Source: Umezawaea endophytica (GTDB lineage: Bacteria > Actinomycetota > Actinomycetes > Mycobacteriales > Pseudonocardiaceae). From it: 64,000 bases of DNA. Below, in pieces: positions 16,535-26,044 of the stretch. The stretch covers positions 436,868 to 500,867 of the forward strand of contig NZ_JANYMP010000005.1 in assembly GCF_025061645.1 (NCBI RefSeq), in the 5' to 3' direction. The notes below the pieces were generated by a model, which saw only the letters and a program-made list of their open reading frames with translations, was not told the DNA's origin and did no database searches. The translations under genes were made by a program, and so were the position numbers. Positions within the stretch are counted from its first letter, which is position 1. Each line of letters begins with the position of its first letter.

Positions 16535-17860
16535 CTACTTCGGGGCTTCGATCATGTCCAGGCGGAGCTGCGCGCTGTCGCGGTGCCCGACGAGCGCTTC
16601 GAAGTCGGACACGGCGACGGTGGGCTCCGCCTGGGCGCGGGTCGACTCCCGCGTCGCGCGCTGGTAGGTCACCTGCTTGAGGAAACCCGCGACCGACAAC
16701 CCCCCGGTGTGCCGCGCGCCACGAGCGGTGGGCAGCACGTGGTTCGTCCCCGACATCCCCTTGTCGGCGTAGACGACCGTCGACCACGTCCCCAGGAACA
16801 GCGAGCCGTAGTTGCGCAGCGCCTCCAGCCACCAGTCCAGGTCCTCCGCCAGCACCTCCAGGTGCTCGGGGGCCAGGATGTTCATGACCTGCGCGGCGGT
16901 CTCGCGGTCCTCGACGAGGTAGATCGAGCCGTGGTCGCGCCAGGCTGCGCCCGCGATGTCCCTGGTGGCGAGACCCGCCAACTGCTTCTCGATCTGCCGC
17001 GGCACCTCCCGCGCGAGCCGCTCGGACGTGGTGGCGAGGCTCGCGGGCGAGGTGGGGCCGTGCTCGGCCTGCGCGAGCAGGTCCGAGGCGACGAGCGCGG
17101 CGTCGGCCGTGTCGTCGGCGATCACCGCGACCTCGGACGGCCCGGCGAGCACGTCGATGCCGACCCGGCCGTAGAGCTGCCGCTTCGCCTCGGCGACGTA
17201 GGCGTTGCCCGCGCCGACGATCACGTCGGCTGGCTCGCCGTCGAGCAGGCCGAAGGCCATGGCGGCCAACGCCTGCACGCCGCCGACCGCGTGCACGGAG
17301 TCCGCGCCGGTGATGCTCGCCGCGTACAGCACCGCGGGGTGCGGCCTGCCGTTCAGCGACGGCGGCGTCGCGGACACGACGTTGCGGACACCGGCGACAC
17401 GGGCCACGCCCACCGTCATGAACGCGCTCGCGAGCAGCGGGAACCGACCCGCGGGCAGGTAGGCGCCCACGTTGTCGACCGGGATGAAGCGCTGCCCGCA
17501 CACCACGCCGGGCACCACCTCCTCCTCGAAGTCGACCAGCCGGGCGCGCTGCATCGCGGCGAACCGCCGCGTCCGGTCGGCGCCCGCGTCCAGCGCCTCG
17601 CGCAGCGACGCGGGGAGCTGGTCGGCCGCGCGGGCCACCTCGGCGGCGGGCACCTCCAGCGAACGCCCCTCGTACCCGTCCAGCTCGACGGCGTAGCGCA
17701 GGACCGCGTCCAGCCCCTCGCGCTCGATCCGGCCCAGCATCTCGGAAACCTTCGCGACGACCTCCGGGTCACGCCGGACGGGGCCGCCGGATCCCGCGGG
17801 TTCCTTGACGACCACGAGGCCGCCACCGATCCTCACCTTGTCCGCGTCGCTCAAATGCAT
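16535..17860 (-). CDS. Second HisD-like NAD-dependent alcohol dehydrogenase
   Basis: 441 residues from ATG 17860 (an in-frame ATG at 17866 also exists). It is a HisD fold with LLAQAEHGPTSP (zinc Gln and His), LAPEHLEVL (catalytic Glu-His), ADKGMSGTNHVLPT and a C-terminal EALVGHRDS histidine. As in the first paralogue, Lys replaces Tyr after the zinc Asp (ADK), arguing against histidine biosynthesis. The two paralogues share all catalytic blocks but differ widely elsewhere, so they may act on successive or stereoisomeric substrates. Its start codon lies inside the operator, and the promoter spacing predicts a leaderless mRNA. Confidence 0.85.
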   Translation of the reverse strand: MHLSDADKVRIGGGLVVVKEPAGSGGPVRRDPEVVAKVSEMLGRIEREGLDAVLRYAVELDGYEGRSLEVPAAEVARAADQLPASLREALDAGADRTRRFAAMQRARLVDFEEEVVPGVVCGQRFIPVDNVGAYLPAGRFPLLASAFMTVGVARVAGVRNVVSATPPSLNGRPHPAVLYAASITGADSVHAVGGVQALAAMAFGLLDGEPADVIVGAGNAYVAEAKRQLYGRVGIDVLAGPSEVAVIADDTADAALVASDLLAQAEHGPTSPASLATTSERLAREVPRQIEKQLAGLATRDIAGAAWRDHGSIYLVEDRETAAQVMNILAPEHLEVLAEDLDWWLEALRNYGSLFLGTWSTVVYADKGMSGTNHVLPTARGARHTGGLSVAGFLKQVTYQRATRESTRAQAEPTVAVSDFEALVGHRDSAQLRLDMIEAPK

Positions 17861-17895
17861 ACGCATACACTAGGTGTCGACGCAGGTTGTGGCAA
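17856..17895 (-). promoter_or_regulatory. Promoter plus operator of the second HisD-like gene, probably leaderless
   Basis: Read on the minus strand: -35 TTGCCA (17895-17890), a 17-bp spacer, -10 TAGTGT (17872-17867), and an expected start site at about 17860, the A of the ATG. The operator TGCATACGCATACA (17856-17869, one central mismatch to the palindrome) covers the -10 and the start codon. A bound repressor would block polymerase directly. Confidence 0.65.
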
Positions 17896-18032
17896 TACGC
17901 AGGTTGGTTGCCGTTCATCCTGGCCACGTCGCGGCGTGGCGAGCGCGAGCGCCCTCCGCCGGAATCGGGCGAGCGTGGACCGGGGCGTGCCGCGCCTCCG
18001 GGAGCCCGCCCCGGCACGGCGAGTGGCCTCCC

Positions 18033-18038
18033 TATACT
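18033..18038 (+). promoter_or_regulatory. Near-consensus -10 element placing the kinase mRNA start at its ATG
   Basis: TATACT lies 7 nt before the ATG at 18046, with no Shine-Dalgarno between. This fits a leaderless transcript. No convincing -35 is visible at 17 bp, so an activator or an alternative sigma factor may be needed. Confidence 0.5.
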
Positions 18039-18045
18039 CCCGATC

Positions 18046-19218
<1,173 letters not shown>

Positions 19219-19364
19219 GCACGCGGGCTCGCGGTAGCGCGCCATCCCCCACGAGAGCCAAAAACCGGCTCACCACCGGGTGACGCCCCCGCACCCGCTC
19301 CGCTCCTAGCGTTCCCCTCGCCGCCGAGGCACCCGCCACCGGCACCCCGACCAGGAGGAACGCC

Positions 19365-20615
19365 ATGACCGCGAAGACCACCCGCCGCTCGCGCCGACGC
19401 CCGGCGGCGGTCACCGCACTGGTGCTGACCGTTGCCGCGGCCTGCCCGTTGGCCGCCGTCGCGGACACGTCGTCCGCCGCCGAACGGTCCCAGGCCAGGC
19501 GGTTGGAGACGATCGCCGAGCGAGCGGTCGCCGCGGGCGTCCCCGGCGTCGTGGTCCGGGTGGACAGCGGTCGCGGGCCGGTGGTCAGCGTCGTCCGGCA
19601 GGGCTCTTGGACCACGTCCGACCACGTGCTCCGCGCGACTGACACGTTCCGGATGGCCTCGAACACGAAGACGGTCACCGCCGCGCTGGTGCTGCAACTG
19701 GTCGGCGAGCACCGGCTGCGCCTGGACGACACCGTCGAGCGGTGGCTGCCGGGTCTGGTGCCCAACGGCGCGGGCATCACCCTGCGGATGCTGCTGAACC
19801 ACACCAGCGGGCTGGCCGAGTCCGCCTACACCGAGAAGTCGCTGAACCTCATGACCGGCCGCGACACGAGCAGGCCGAGCGCCGAGGAGGTGCTGGCGCT
19901 GGGCACGACCCAGCCCCCGGTGGGCGCTCCGGGCGAGACGTGGTTCTACAGCAACCCCGGCTACGTCGCGCTCGGCATGGTGCTGGAGAAGGCGACCGGG
20001 CACACCTTCGCCGACCTGGTCCAGCGGCGCGTCGCGGGCCCGCTCGGGATGCGGGACACCTACGTCGCGACCAGCGCCGCACCGCGTCGCGGCACCGCAC
20101 CGCTCGCCCACGGCTACGAGCCCGACGCCGCCCACCTGCGGCCCATCGCCGAACCGCTCGGGCTGCCGGAGGACTGGGGCTTCGTCGGGCCCGCGAACGA
20201 CGAGCACGTCGACACGACCGCGATCGACCAGTCGTGGGGCCGGGCGGCGGCCGCGATCGTCTCCACCGCGGCCGACTGGGCCCGGTTCGACAACGCGCTG
20301 ATGTCCGGCGGGCTCTTCCCGAAGCGGCTGCTGGACGAGATGCGCGCCACCGTGCCGTCGCGGGACTCGGACCACCGCTACGGCCTGGGCGTGGACGAGT
20401 ACCGCTCGCCGTGCGGCACGGTCTGGGGCCACGACGGCGCGCTGCCCGGCTACCGCAGCGACAACTACACCGACGAGTCCGGCCGCCGCACCGTCTCCGT
20501 CCTGAGCACCACCCACTTCGGGCTCATGGTCTCCCCCGAGGCGAACGCCGCCGAGGCGGAGCTGGTCGACGCGGCCATCTGCGCGATGCTGGGCAAGCCC
20601 GTCCCGAAGGGCTGA
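19365..20615 (+). CDS. Secreted serine hydrolase of the beta-lactamase class C / DD-peptidase family
   Basis: 416 residues. An arginine-rich N-region and a hydrophobic segment ending near AAVADTSS form the signal peptide. Catalytic motifs: S99-x-x-K102 (MASNTK), Y195-S-N197 (WFYSNPGY) and the third box WGHDGALPGY (HxG in place of KTG, as in esterase EstB and D-aminopeptidase relatives). It probably acts on D-amino-acid peptides, esters or beta-lactams outside the membrane. AGGAGG sits before the ATG. The gene lies between two sensor-kinase loci, convergent with the second. Confidence 0.88.
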   Translation: MTAKTTRRSRRRPAAVTALVLTVAAACPLAAVADTSSAAERSQARRLETIAERAVAAGVPGVVVRVDSGRGPVVSVVRQGSWTTSDHVLRATDTFRMASNTKTVTAALVLQLVGEHRLRLDDTVERWLPGLVPNGAGITLRMLLNHTSGLAESAYTEKSLNLMTGRDTSRPSAEEVLALGTTQPPVGAPGETWFYSNPGYVALGMVLEKATGHTFADLVQRRVAGPLGMRDTYVATSAAPRRGTAPLAHGYEPDAAHLRPIAEPLGLPEDWGFVGPANDEHVDTTAIDQSWGRAAAAIVSTAADWARFDNALMSGGLFPKRLLDEMRATVPSRDSDHRYGLGVDEYRSPCGTVWGHDGALPGYRSDNYTDESGRRTVSVLSTTHFGLMVSPEANAAEAELVDAAICAMLGKPVPKG

Positions 20616-20644
20616 CCGACGACGAGTCCGGTGTGGACGGTCAG
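20612..20644. terminator. Probable terminator between convergent genes
   Basis: CTGACCG (20612-20618) pairs with CGGTCAG (20638-20644), and GTCC/GGAC form a second stem inside. It spans the stops of the serine hydrolase (20615) and the response regulator (20641). Confidence 0.5.
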
Positions 20645-21294
20645 CGCCGGGGGTGGACGAGTCCGGAGTCGTAGGCGAACACGATGGCGGCGGCCCGATC
20701 GCGGGCGCCGAGCTTCGCGAACAGGGAACCGACGTGGGTCTTGACGGTGGTCTCGGCGAGGCTGAGGTGGTCGGCGATCTCCCGGTTGGACAGGCCGCGG
20801 GCCATCAGCCGCAGGACGTCCAACTCCCGTGCGGTGACCGTGTCCGGCAGGCCGGGGGCTCGGGGCACCGGGCGGACGAGCCTGCGGTAGGTGGTCAGGA
20901 TCGGGCCGAGGAGCCTGCCGTCGATCCAGGTGCCGCCCGCCGCCACGGTGCGCACCGCCTCGATGAGGTTCTCGGCCGTGGCGGACTTCAGCTCGAAGCC
21001 CGCGGCGCCCGCCTCGACGGCGGACCAGAGCACGTCCTCGTCGTCGAAGGTGGTCAGGACGCAGACCGGCGGGCCTCCCGCGGCGCGCAGCACGCGGGTC
21101 GCCTCGACCCCGTCGGTGCCGGGCATGCGGACGTCCATGCAGACGACGTCCGGCGCGCAGTCGGCGACCGCGCCGGCGATGTCGCCGCCGTCACCGCGTT
21201 CGCCGACGACCTGGATGTCGGGTTGGCTGCGCAGGACGAGCGCGAGCCCGGCCCGGATCATCGGCTGGTCGTCGACCAGGAGGACCCTGATCAC
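20641..21294 (-). CDS. NarL/FixJ-family response regulator
   Basis: 217 residues from GTG 21294. The receiver domain has D8/D9, phospho-acceptor D54 (VVCMDVRMPG) and the conserved Lys in FELKSAT. The C-terminal LuxR helix-turn-helix is TARELDVLRLMARGLSNREI...TVKTHVGSLFAKLG. The start codon overlaps the kinase stop by 4 nt (GTGA), so the two form a coupled pair. Likely targets include the palindromic element at 22471-22517 upstream of the kinase and the MFS gene. Confidence 0.92.
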   Translation of the reverse strand: MIRVLLVDDQPMIRAGLALVLRSQPDIQVVGERGDGGDIAGAVADCAPDVVCMDVRMPGTDGVEATRVLRAAGGPPVCVLTTFDDEDVLWSAVEAGAAGFELKSATAENLIEAVRTVAAGGTWIDGRLLGPILTTYRRLVRPVPRAPGLPDTVTARELDVLRLMARGLSNREIADHLSLAETTVKTHVGSLFAKLGARDRAAAIVFAYDSGLVHPRR

Positions 21295-22400
21295 GACCTC
21301 GCTCCGGCGAGCGTGCGCGGGATCAGCGCCTGGACGGTCCACCGGTCACCGCTCGGCCGGGCCCGGAACGTCCCGTCGATGGCGGTGACGCGGTGTTCGA
21401 GGCCGGTCAAGCCCATCCCGGCCCCACCACGGCCGGCGTTCGGGCCACACGGGCTGGTGACGTGCACGGCGATGCCGTCGTCGTCGAGCGCGACGCGGAT
21501 GCACGCCTCGGGGCGGGTGGCGTGCTTGACCACGTTGGTGAGGGCTTCGCGCACGACGTCGTGCAGGACGATGCGCGGCCCGGCGGCGGCCTGGTCGACC
21601 CCGTCGGCCACCGTGAGGTCGACGCGCAGGCCCGCGTCGCGGTAGCTGGTGACCAGGTCGTCGAGGTGGCCGAGCCCCGACGCCGCGGGCGAGTGGCCGC
21701 CGCGGTGCATGAGCACCAGCGCCTGCCGCAGTTCGTCCATCCCCTCCCGCCCCACGACCTCGGCCCGCCGCAACGCGTCGACCGCCTCGTCCGGCGCGGA
21801 CAGCAGGTTCATCCGCGCGCCCGCGAGGTGGAGCAGGACGACGCTGAAGCTGTGGCCTACCAGGTCGTGCAGGTCGCGCGCGATGCGCTGGCGGTCGGCG
21901 ACGACCGCGGCCTCGGCGAGTTCGACCCTGGTCCGCTCCAACTCGGCGATCAGGGTCTGCTGCTCGCCGACCAGCCTGCCGAGGACCCAGCCGAGCAGCA
22001 GCCCCGCCGACCACAGCCACGCGCCGATGCCGCGGTGCCAGTCGTTGGTGTCCAACGCCCAGACCAGGAACGGGGAGACCAGGCACAGCGCCATCGCGAC
22101 GGTGTCGACGCGGCGCTCGCTGCTGGCCGCGACCACGGCCATCGCGGTGATCAGCACCATGTTCGCGGTGTGGGTCACCACCGCGATGTCCCCCACGAGC
22201 GTGGGGATCACGGTCCACGCCAGCAGCAGCCACCCCGGCATCGTCCGCCAGACGGTCCTGACGACCAGCGCGGGCAGCATCGCCAACGCCAGGACCCGGC
22301 CCCAGTCCTCGGCGTAGACGAGGTTGAGGATCCCGAACCCGCTGCCGAGGAGCGCCGTCCTGGTGACGAACGCGTCGCGGCCACGCAGCAGAAGGCGCAT
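21291..22400 (-). CDS. DesK/NarL-type sensor histidine kinase
   Basis: 369 residues. About five membrane helices come first (residues 10-150), then a coiled linker (AELERTRVELAEAAVVADRQ), the HisKA_3 box RIARDLHDLVGHSFS and an ATPase domain with the N-box VVREALTNVVKHA. It partners the response regulator just downstream. The gene diverges from the MFS transporter at 22659, with a striking palindrome in the shared 258-bp region. The input signal is unknown; this kinase type often senses membrane state or lipophilic compounds. Confidence 0.9.
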   Translation of the reverse strand: MRLLLRGRDAFVTRTALLGSGFGILNLVYAEDWGRVLALAMLPALVVRTVWRTMPGWLLLAWTVIPTLVGDIAVVTHTANMVLITAMAVVAASSERRVDTVAMALCLVSPFLVWALDTNDWHRGIGAWLWSAGLLLGWVLGRLVGEQQTLIAELERTRVELAEAAVVADRQRIARDLHDLVGHSFSVVLLHLAGARMNLLSAPDEAVDALRRAEVVGREGMDELRQALVLMHRGGHSPAASGLGHLDDLVTSYRDAGLRVDLTVADGVDQAAAGPRIVLHDVVREALTNVVKHATRPEACIRVALDDDGIAVHVTSPCGPNAGRGGAGMGLTGLEHRVTAIDGTFRARPSGDRWTVQALIPRTLAGARS

Positions 22401-22470
22401 GGCTCGGATCGTAGGCCGACCGGGCCGCCGCACGGGTCGACGTCGGTGGACTCGCGACGAAAGCACGGGC

Positions 22471-22517
22471 CGATCTCCTACCGGGGTAGGAGATCGGGCC
22501 GCTTCTCCTACCGGGGT
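22471..22517. promoter_or_regulatory. 26-bp perfect palindrome plus a direct-repeat half, probable regulator site
   Basis: CGATCTCCTACC (22471-22482), GG, GGTAGGAGATCG (22485-22496) is a perfect inverted repeat. Its core TCTCCTACCGGGGT (22474-22487) recurs at 22504-22517, exactly 30 bp on (about three helical turns). It lies between the divergent kinase and MFS genes, far from any stop codon, so an operator is more likely than a terminator. Confidence 0.7.
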
Positions 22518-22658
22518 GCCACCGCGGAACGGCACCGCGGCCCGAAGACGCCGCACCGCCCGCTGCCTACCGTTCTTGGTGACCGAGATCGGGCGTGAGC
22601 CGTTCCGCCCGACGGGTCCACCGGCGCCCCAAGAGCGCCACACCCAGGCGGAGGCGTT

Positions 22659-23858
22659 GTGCGACAAGGAGTTCGTGGTGCGGTGGCGGCCGGACCCGGT
22701 CGCACCGCTCGTGGCACGGTGCTCGCCGCGGCGACGTTGACGATCATGGCGCCCGCGCTCATCGCTCCGAGCCTGCCCGCGATGGAACAGGCCTTCGCCG
22801 ACCGGCCGGGTGCGTCGCTGCTGGTCCGGCTCACGATGACGATCACCTCCCTGGCGGTCGCGGTCACCGCGCCGGTGGCCGGGGTGGTCGCCGACCGGAT
22901 CGGCGGCCGACCGCTTCTGGTGGCGGGCCTCGTCCTCTACAGCGCCTGCGGCACCATCGGCTACTTCCTCGACGACCTGCACCTGCTGCTGGCGAGCAGG
23001 GCGCTGCTCGGTGTCGCCGTCGGTGGGGTCATGACCGCCGTCAACGCCGTCGTCACCGACTGGTTCGACGGACCGGATCGCGCGTCGTTCCTCGGTCTCC
23101 AGCAGGTCTTCGCCAGCCTCAGCGGGGTGGTGCTGCTGCCGCTGGCGGGCGTGCTCGCCACCGCGGGGTGGCGGGTGCCGTTCTGGCTCTACGCCGTGGC
23201 GGCGGCGGTCGTGCCGTTCGCGTTGCTCGCCGTGCGGGACCGGCACGGGACGGCGCGGCCGACCGCGCCGGGCGGTGGACGCGCGTTCACCGGCGGTGTG
23301 CTGGGCGTCTACGCGCTCGCGCTGGTCGCGACCCTGGTCTTCTACATGGCCCCGACGCAGGTCCCGTTCCTGCTGTCAGGCCAAGGGGTCGGCCCCGTGC
23401 TGGTCGGCGCCGTCGTCGCGGGCAGCACCCTGGCGAGCACGCTGGGCGGGTTCACCTTCCCGGCCCTGCGCAAGAGGTTGTCCTCCGGAGCGGTCACGAC
23501 GGTCTGCGTCGCGCTGCTCGGCACGGGCTGGTCGCTGGTCGGTGTCACGGGCGGGCCCGCGGGCACCTCGGTGGGCCTGTTCATCGGTGGCCTGGGCGTC
23601 GGGCTCGCCATCCCCAACCTCACGCTGCGGCTGTCGGAGACCGCGCCGCCCGCGTGGCGCGGCCGCGTCTTCAGCGGGCTCGTGGCGGGGATCTTCCTGG
23701 GCCAGTTCCTCTCCCCGCTGCTCGTCCAACCCCTGATCCGCGCCACCGGTGTCGGCACCGCCTTCACCTGGTCGGGCATCGCCCTGATCGCGGGCGCGGC
23801 CGTCGCCGCGGTCGGTTCCTCGATCCGCGGCACTCACCAAGAAAGGACGAATCCTTGA
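22659..23858 (+). CDS. MFS transporter (drug/metabolite exporter type)
   Basis: 399 residues with about twelve hydrophobic helices. The loop after helix 2 reads GVVADRIGGRPLLV, matching the MFS motif A (GxLaDrxGrrxxl). GTG 22659 has GGAGG about 8 nt upstream. It faces the kinase/regulator pair across a palindromic site, which suggests two-component control of efflux. It heads a unit with the Dabb-domain gene, whose TTG start overlaps its stop. The substrate is not predictable. Confidence 0.85.
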   Translation: MRQGVRGAVAAGPGRTARGTVLAAATLTIMAPALIAPSLPAMEQAFADRPGASLLVRLTMTITSLAVAVTAPVAGVVADRIGGRPLLVAGLVLYSACGTIGYFLDDLHLLLASRALLGVAVGGVMTAVNAVVTDWFDGPDRASFLGLQQVFASLSGVVLLPLAGVLATAGWRVPFWLYAVAAAVVPFALLAVRDRHGTARPTAPGGGRAFTGGVLGVYALALVATLVFYMAPTQVPFLLSGQGVGPVLVGAVVAGSTLASTLGGFTFPALRKRLSSGAVTTVCVALLGTGWSLVGVTGGPAGTSVGLFIGGLGVGLAIPNLTLRLSETAPPAWRGRVFSGLVAGIFLGQFLSPLLVQPLIRATGVGTAFTWSGIALIAGAAVAAVGSSIRGTHQERTNP

Positions 23859-24271
23859 TCTACCACGGCATTCGCTTCTCCCTCAAACTCGGAGTCGGTG
23901 AGGAGGAGGTGGTGGCGGGCCTCGCGGCCATGCGCGCGGCCTCCCTCGCGATCCCGACCATCCGGTCGTTCGTCATCGGGCGCGACATCGGCGGCGAGTA
24001 CGACTACGGCGCCGTGTCGGTCATCGACGACCTCGCGGGCTACGAGGAGATGATGAACCACCCGTCGCACCTCGAGGTGGACCGCCTCGGCCTGCCGCTG
24101 ATCGACAGGTTCGCGTCGTTCGACATCACCGACGACCCCGATCCCGACCTGGGCGCGAAGATCGCCGAGGTCCACCGGCGCCGCTACGCGGGCAACCCCG
24201 ACGTCGCCGACCTGGTCTCCGACCTCGGCGAGTACAGCGGCAGCGCCGCTCCCGGCCCGCACGCGAGCTGA
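23855..24271 (+). CDS. Dabb (stress-responsive A/B barrel) domain protein
   Basis: 138 residues from TTG 23855 (TTGA overlap with the MFS stop; AAGGA 9 nt upstream). The pattern IRFSLKLGVGEEEV...GYEEMMNHPSHLEV is typical of the ferredoxin-like Dabb barrel. A C-terminal extension of about 35 residues follows (AKIAEVHRRRYAGNPDV). The family includes polyketide cyclases and small aromatic-compound enzymes, but most members are uncharacterised. A strong hairpin follows at 24277. Confidence 0.75.
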   Translation: MIYHGIRFSLKLGVGEEEVVAGLAAMRAASLAIPTIRSFVIGRDIGGEYDYGAVSVIDDLAGYEEMMNHPSHLEVDRLGLPLIDRFASFDITDDPDPDLGAKIAEVHRRRYAGNPDVADLVSDLGEYSGSAAPGPHAS

Positions 24272-24276
24272 CACCG

Positions 24277-24310
24277 ACCGGCGGTGGCGGGCCTGCTCGC
24301 CACCGCCGGT
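24277..24310 (+). terminator. Strong hairpin terminator
   Basis: A perfect 13-bp stem (ACCGGCGGTGGCG at 24277-24289, CGCCACCGCCGGT at 24298-24310) with an 8-nt loop lies 5 bp after the Dabb stop and ends that operon before the next gene at 24346. Confidence 0.75.
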
Positions 24311-24345
24311 GCCGTTCCCACCAACCGAATTCCGAGAGGTAAGAG

Positions 24346-25389
24346 ATGACCGGCGTTGTCGCCACCCGTGCTACCGAGATCGTCCTGCCCGGCGCGGTCG
24401 AGCCCGACGGCCTGGAGGTGAGGGTCCGCGATCTCCCGGCCCCGGCGCGGGGCCAGGTGGTGCTGCGGATGGAAGCGACCGGGGTGTCGTTCGCCGAGCA
24501 GCAGATGCGGCTGGGCAAGTACTACGACCAGCCGCCGTTCCCGTTCGTGCCGGGCTACGACGTGGTGGGGACGGTCGTCACCACCGGCCCGGACGTGGAC
24601 CCGACCCTGCGGGGCGGGCTGTTCGCCGCGGTGATCAAGGTCGGCGGGTGGGCGAGCCACCTGCTCGTCGACGCGGACGACCTGGTGCCGGTGCCCGCGG
24701 GCGTCGACCCCGCGGCGGCCGAAACCTTTCTGGTCAACGGAGTCACCGCCTGGCAGATGCTGCACCGCTCGGCGGCCGTGGCCAGCGGCGGCACCGTCGT
24801 GGTGCTCGGCGCCAACGGCGGTGTCGGTTCGACGCTCGTGCAGCTCGCCCGGCACGCGGGGATCGAGGTGATCGGAACCGCGTCGACCCGCCACCACGAC
24901 GCCGTGCGGGAACTGGGCGCCATCCCCCTCGACTACCGCGATCCTGACCTGTACGAGCGCATCCGTGGTTTGGCACCCGACGGGGTGGACGCGGTCTTCG
25001 ACCACGTGGGCGGACCCGACTTGGCGCGCTCGTGGGCGTTGCTGCGCCGGGGCGGCACGCTGGTCAACTACGGCACGGCGTCCGCCAAGGACGAACCGGG
25101 CAACGCGATCGGTCCCGTGGTGAAGCTGTTCGCCCGCCTCTACGCCTGGGACCTCCTGCCGAACGGCCGGAGCGCGACCTTCTACAACCTCTGGGCGGGC
25201 AAGCGGAACCGGGCCGCCTTCCGCGCCCGGATGAACGAGGACCTCACCCGTGTCCTGCAACTGCTCGCCGACGGCGTGCTCACCCCGCAGATCGCCGCCC
25301 GGATCCCACTCGCCCAGGCGGGCGACGCCCTCGCACTGGCCGAGTCGCGAACCGTCATGGGCAAGGTCGTCATCGTGGCGCAGCCGTGA
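24346..25389 (+). CDS. Zinc-independent medium-chain dehydrogenase (quinone oxidoreductase type)
   Basis: 347 residues of the MDR superfamily: a GroES-like N-half (EATGVSFAEQQMRLGKYYDQ), then a Rossmann fold with VVLGANGGVGSTLVQLARHAG binding NADPH. The cysteines that hold the zinc ions in alcohol dehydrogenases are absent, so it belongs with the quinone/enone reductases. GAGAGGTAAGAG precedes the ATG. It starts 35 bp after a terminator and is followed by a small membrane protein and a damaged multicopper oxidase. Confidence 0.88.
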   Translation: MTGVVATRATEIVLPGAVEPDGLEVRVRDLPAPARGQVVLRMEATGVSFAEQQMRLGKYYDQPPFPFVPGYDVVGTVVTTGPDVDPTLRGGLFAAVIKVGGWASHLLVDADDLVPVPAGVDPAAAETFLVNGVTAWQMLHRSAAVASGGTVVVLGANGGVGSTLVQLARHAGIEVIGTASTRHHDAVRELGAIPLDYRDPDLYERIRGLAPDGVDAVFDHVGGPDLARSWALLRRGGTLVNYGTASAKDEPGNAIGPVVKLFARLYAWDLLPNGRSATFYNLWAGKRNRAAFRARMNEDLTRVLQLLADGVLTPQIAARIPLAQAGDALALAESRTVMGKVVIVAQP

Positions 25390-25429
25390 GCGCCCGCACA
25401 CCGATCCGCTTCTCCCAGGAGGAACCAGC

Positions 25430-26044
25430 ATGAACACCACCGCGCTCCCGCGGCCGGGCGTCACCGTCCCGCCGGGTGAGGTCGACAGCCGCGCCGCGTA
25501 CCTCTGCTTCGCCGCGGCCTACCTGGTCGGCCACGGCTCGGCCGCGCTGTCCAAGGGCTCCGACCCGGTGATCGGCCTGCCGTCCTGGGTGCCGCTGACG
25601 CTGCTGGCCGCCGGACTGCTGCCCGCGCTGTGGTTGGCGGTACGGGCGGGAACGCGCGCCCAGCGGGACGCGGGCAGGTCGCGCAAGCAGGCCGAACAAC
25701 TCCTGGGCGTCGCCTGGTTCACCGCCTTCACCGCGCTCGCGACGGCCATCACCGGACTGGGCACCGCGACCGGCGCGCCCGAACTCCAGGACGTGCTCTG
25801 GCCCGCGGGCTCCGTCATCGTCGTCGGCCTGATCACCATCGCCGAGGGGACGGCCCGGCACAACGTCCTGCACTACTGCCTCGGCACGTTCCTCGCGCTG
25901 GCCGGTGCCGCGGCCCTGTTCTTCGACACCGCGGGCGTCTACACCACGATCGCCGTCGCGGGCGGCACCGGCTACCTCGTCGCCGCGGTCCTGGAACGCC
26001 GTCGCCTGACCGCGAACCGACCGGACGCGGCGGTCACCACGTGA
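25430..26044 (+). CDS. Six-TM hypothetical membrane protein
   Basis: 204 residues, not recognised. About five or six hydrophobic helices are separated by short loops; one charged loop (RAGTRAQRDAGRSRKQAEQ) would face the cytosol. CCAGGAGGA stands before the ATG. Its TGA overlaps the GTG of the multicopper oxidase gene, so the two were once translated together. It might help assemble or anchor that oxidase, but this is only context. Confidence 0.7.
   Translation: MNTTALPRPGVTVPPGEVDSRAAYLCFAAAYLVGHGSAALSKGSDPVIGLPSWVPLTLLAAGLLPALWLAVRAGTRAQRDAGRSRKQAEQLLGVAWFTAFTALATAITGLGTATGAPELQDVLWPAGSVIVVGLITIAEGTARHNVLHYCLGTFLALAGAAALFFDTAGVYTTIAVAGGTGYLVAAVLERRRLTANRPDAAVTT

Noticed and set aside
9928..17860. 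Reading the two HisD-like genes as histidine biosynthesis
   Set aside because: No other his gene is near, both have DK in place of DY before the NHVLPT motif, and both lie under a catabolic LacI operator with an importer.
22471..22517. The repeated TCTCCTACCGGGGT units as a CRISPR or transposon end
   Set aside because: There are only two copies without spacer structure or transposase; the divergent promoter position suits an operator.
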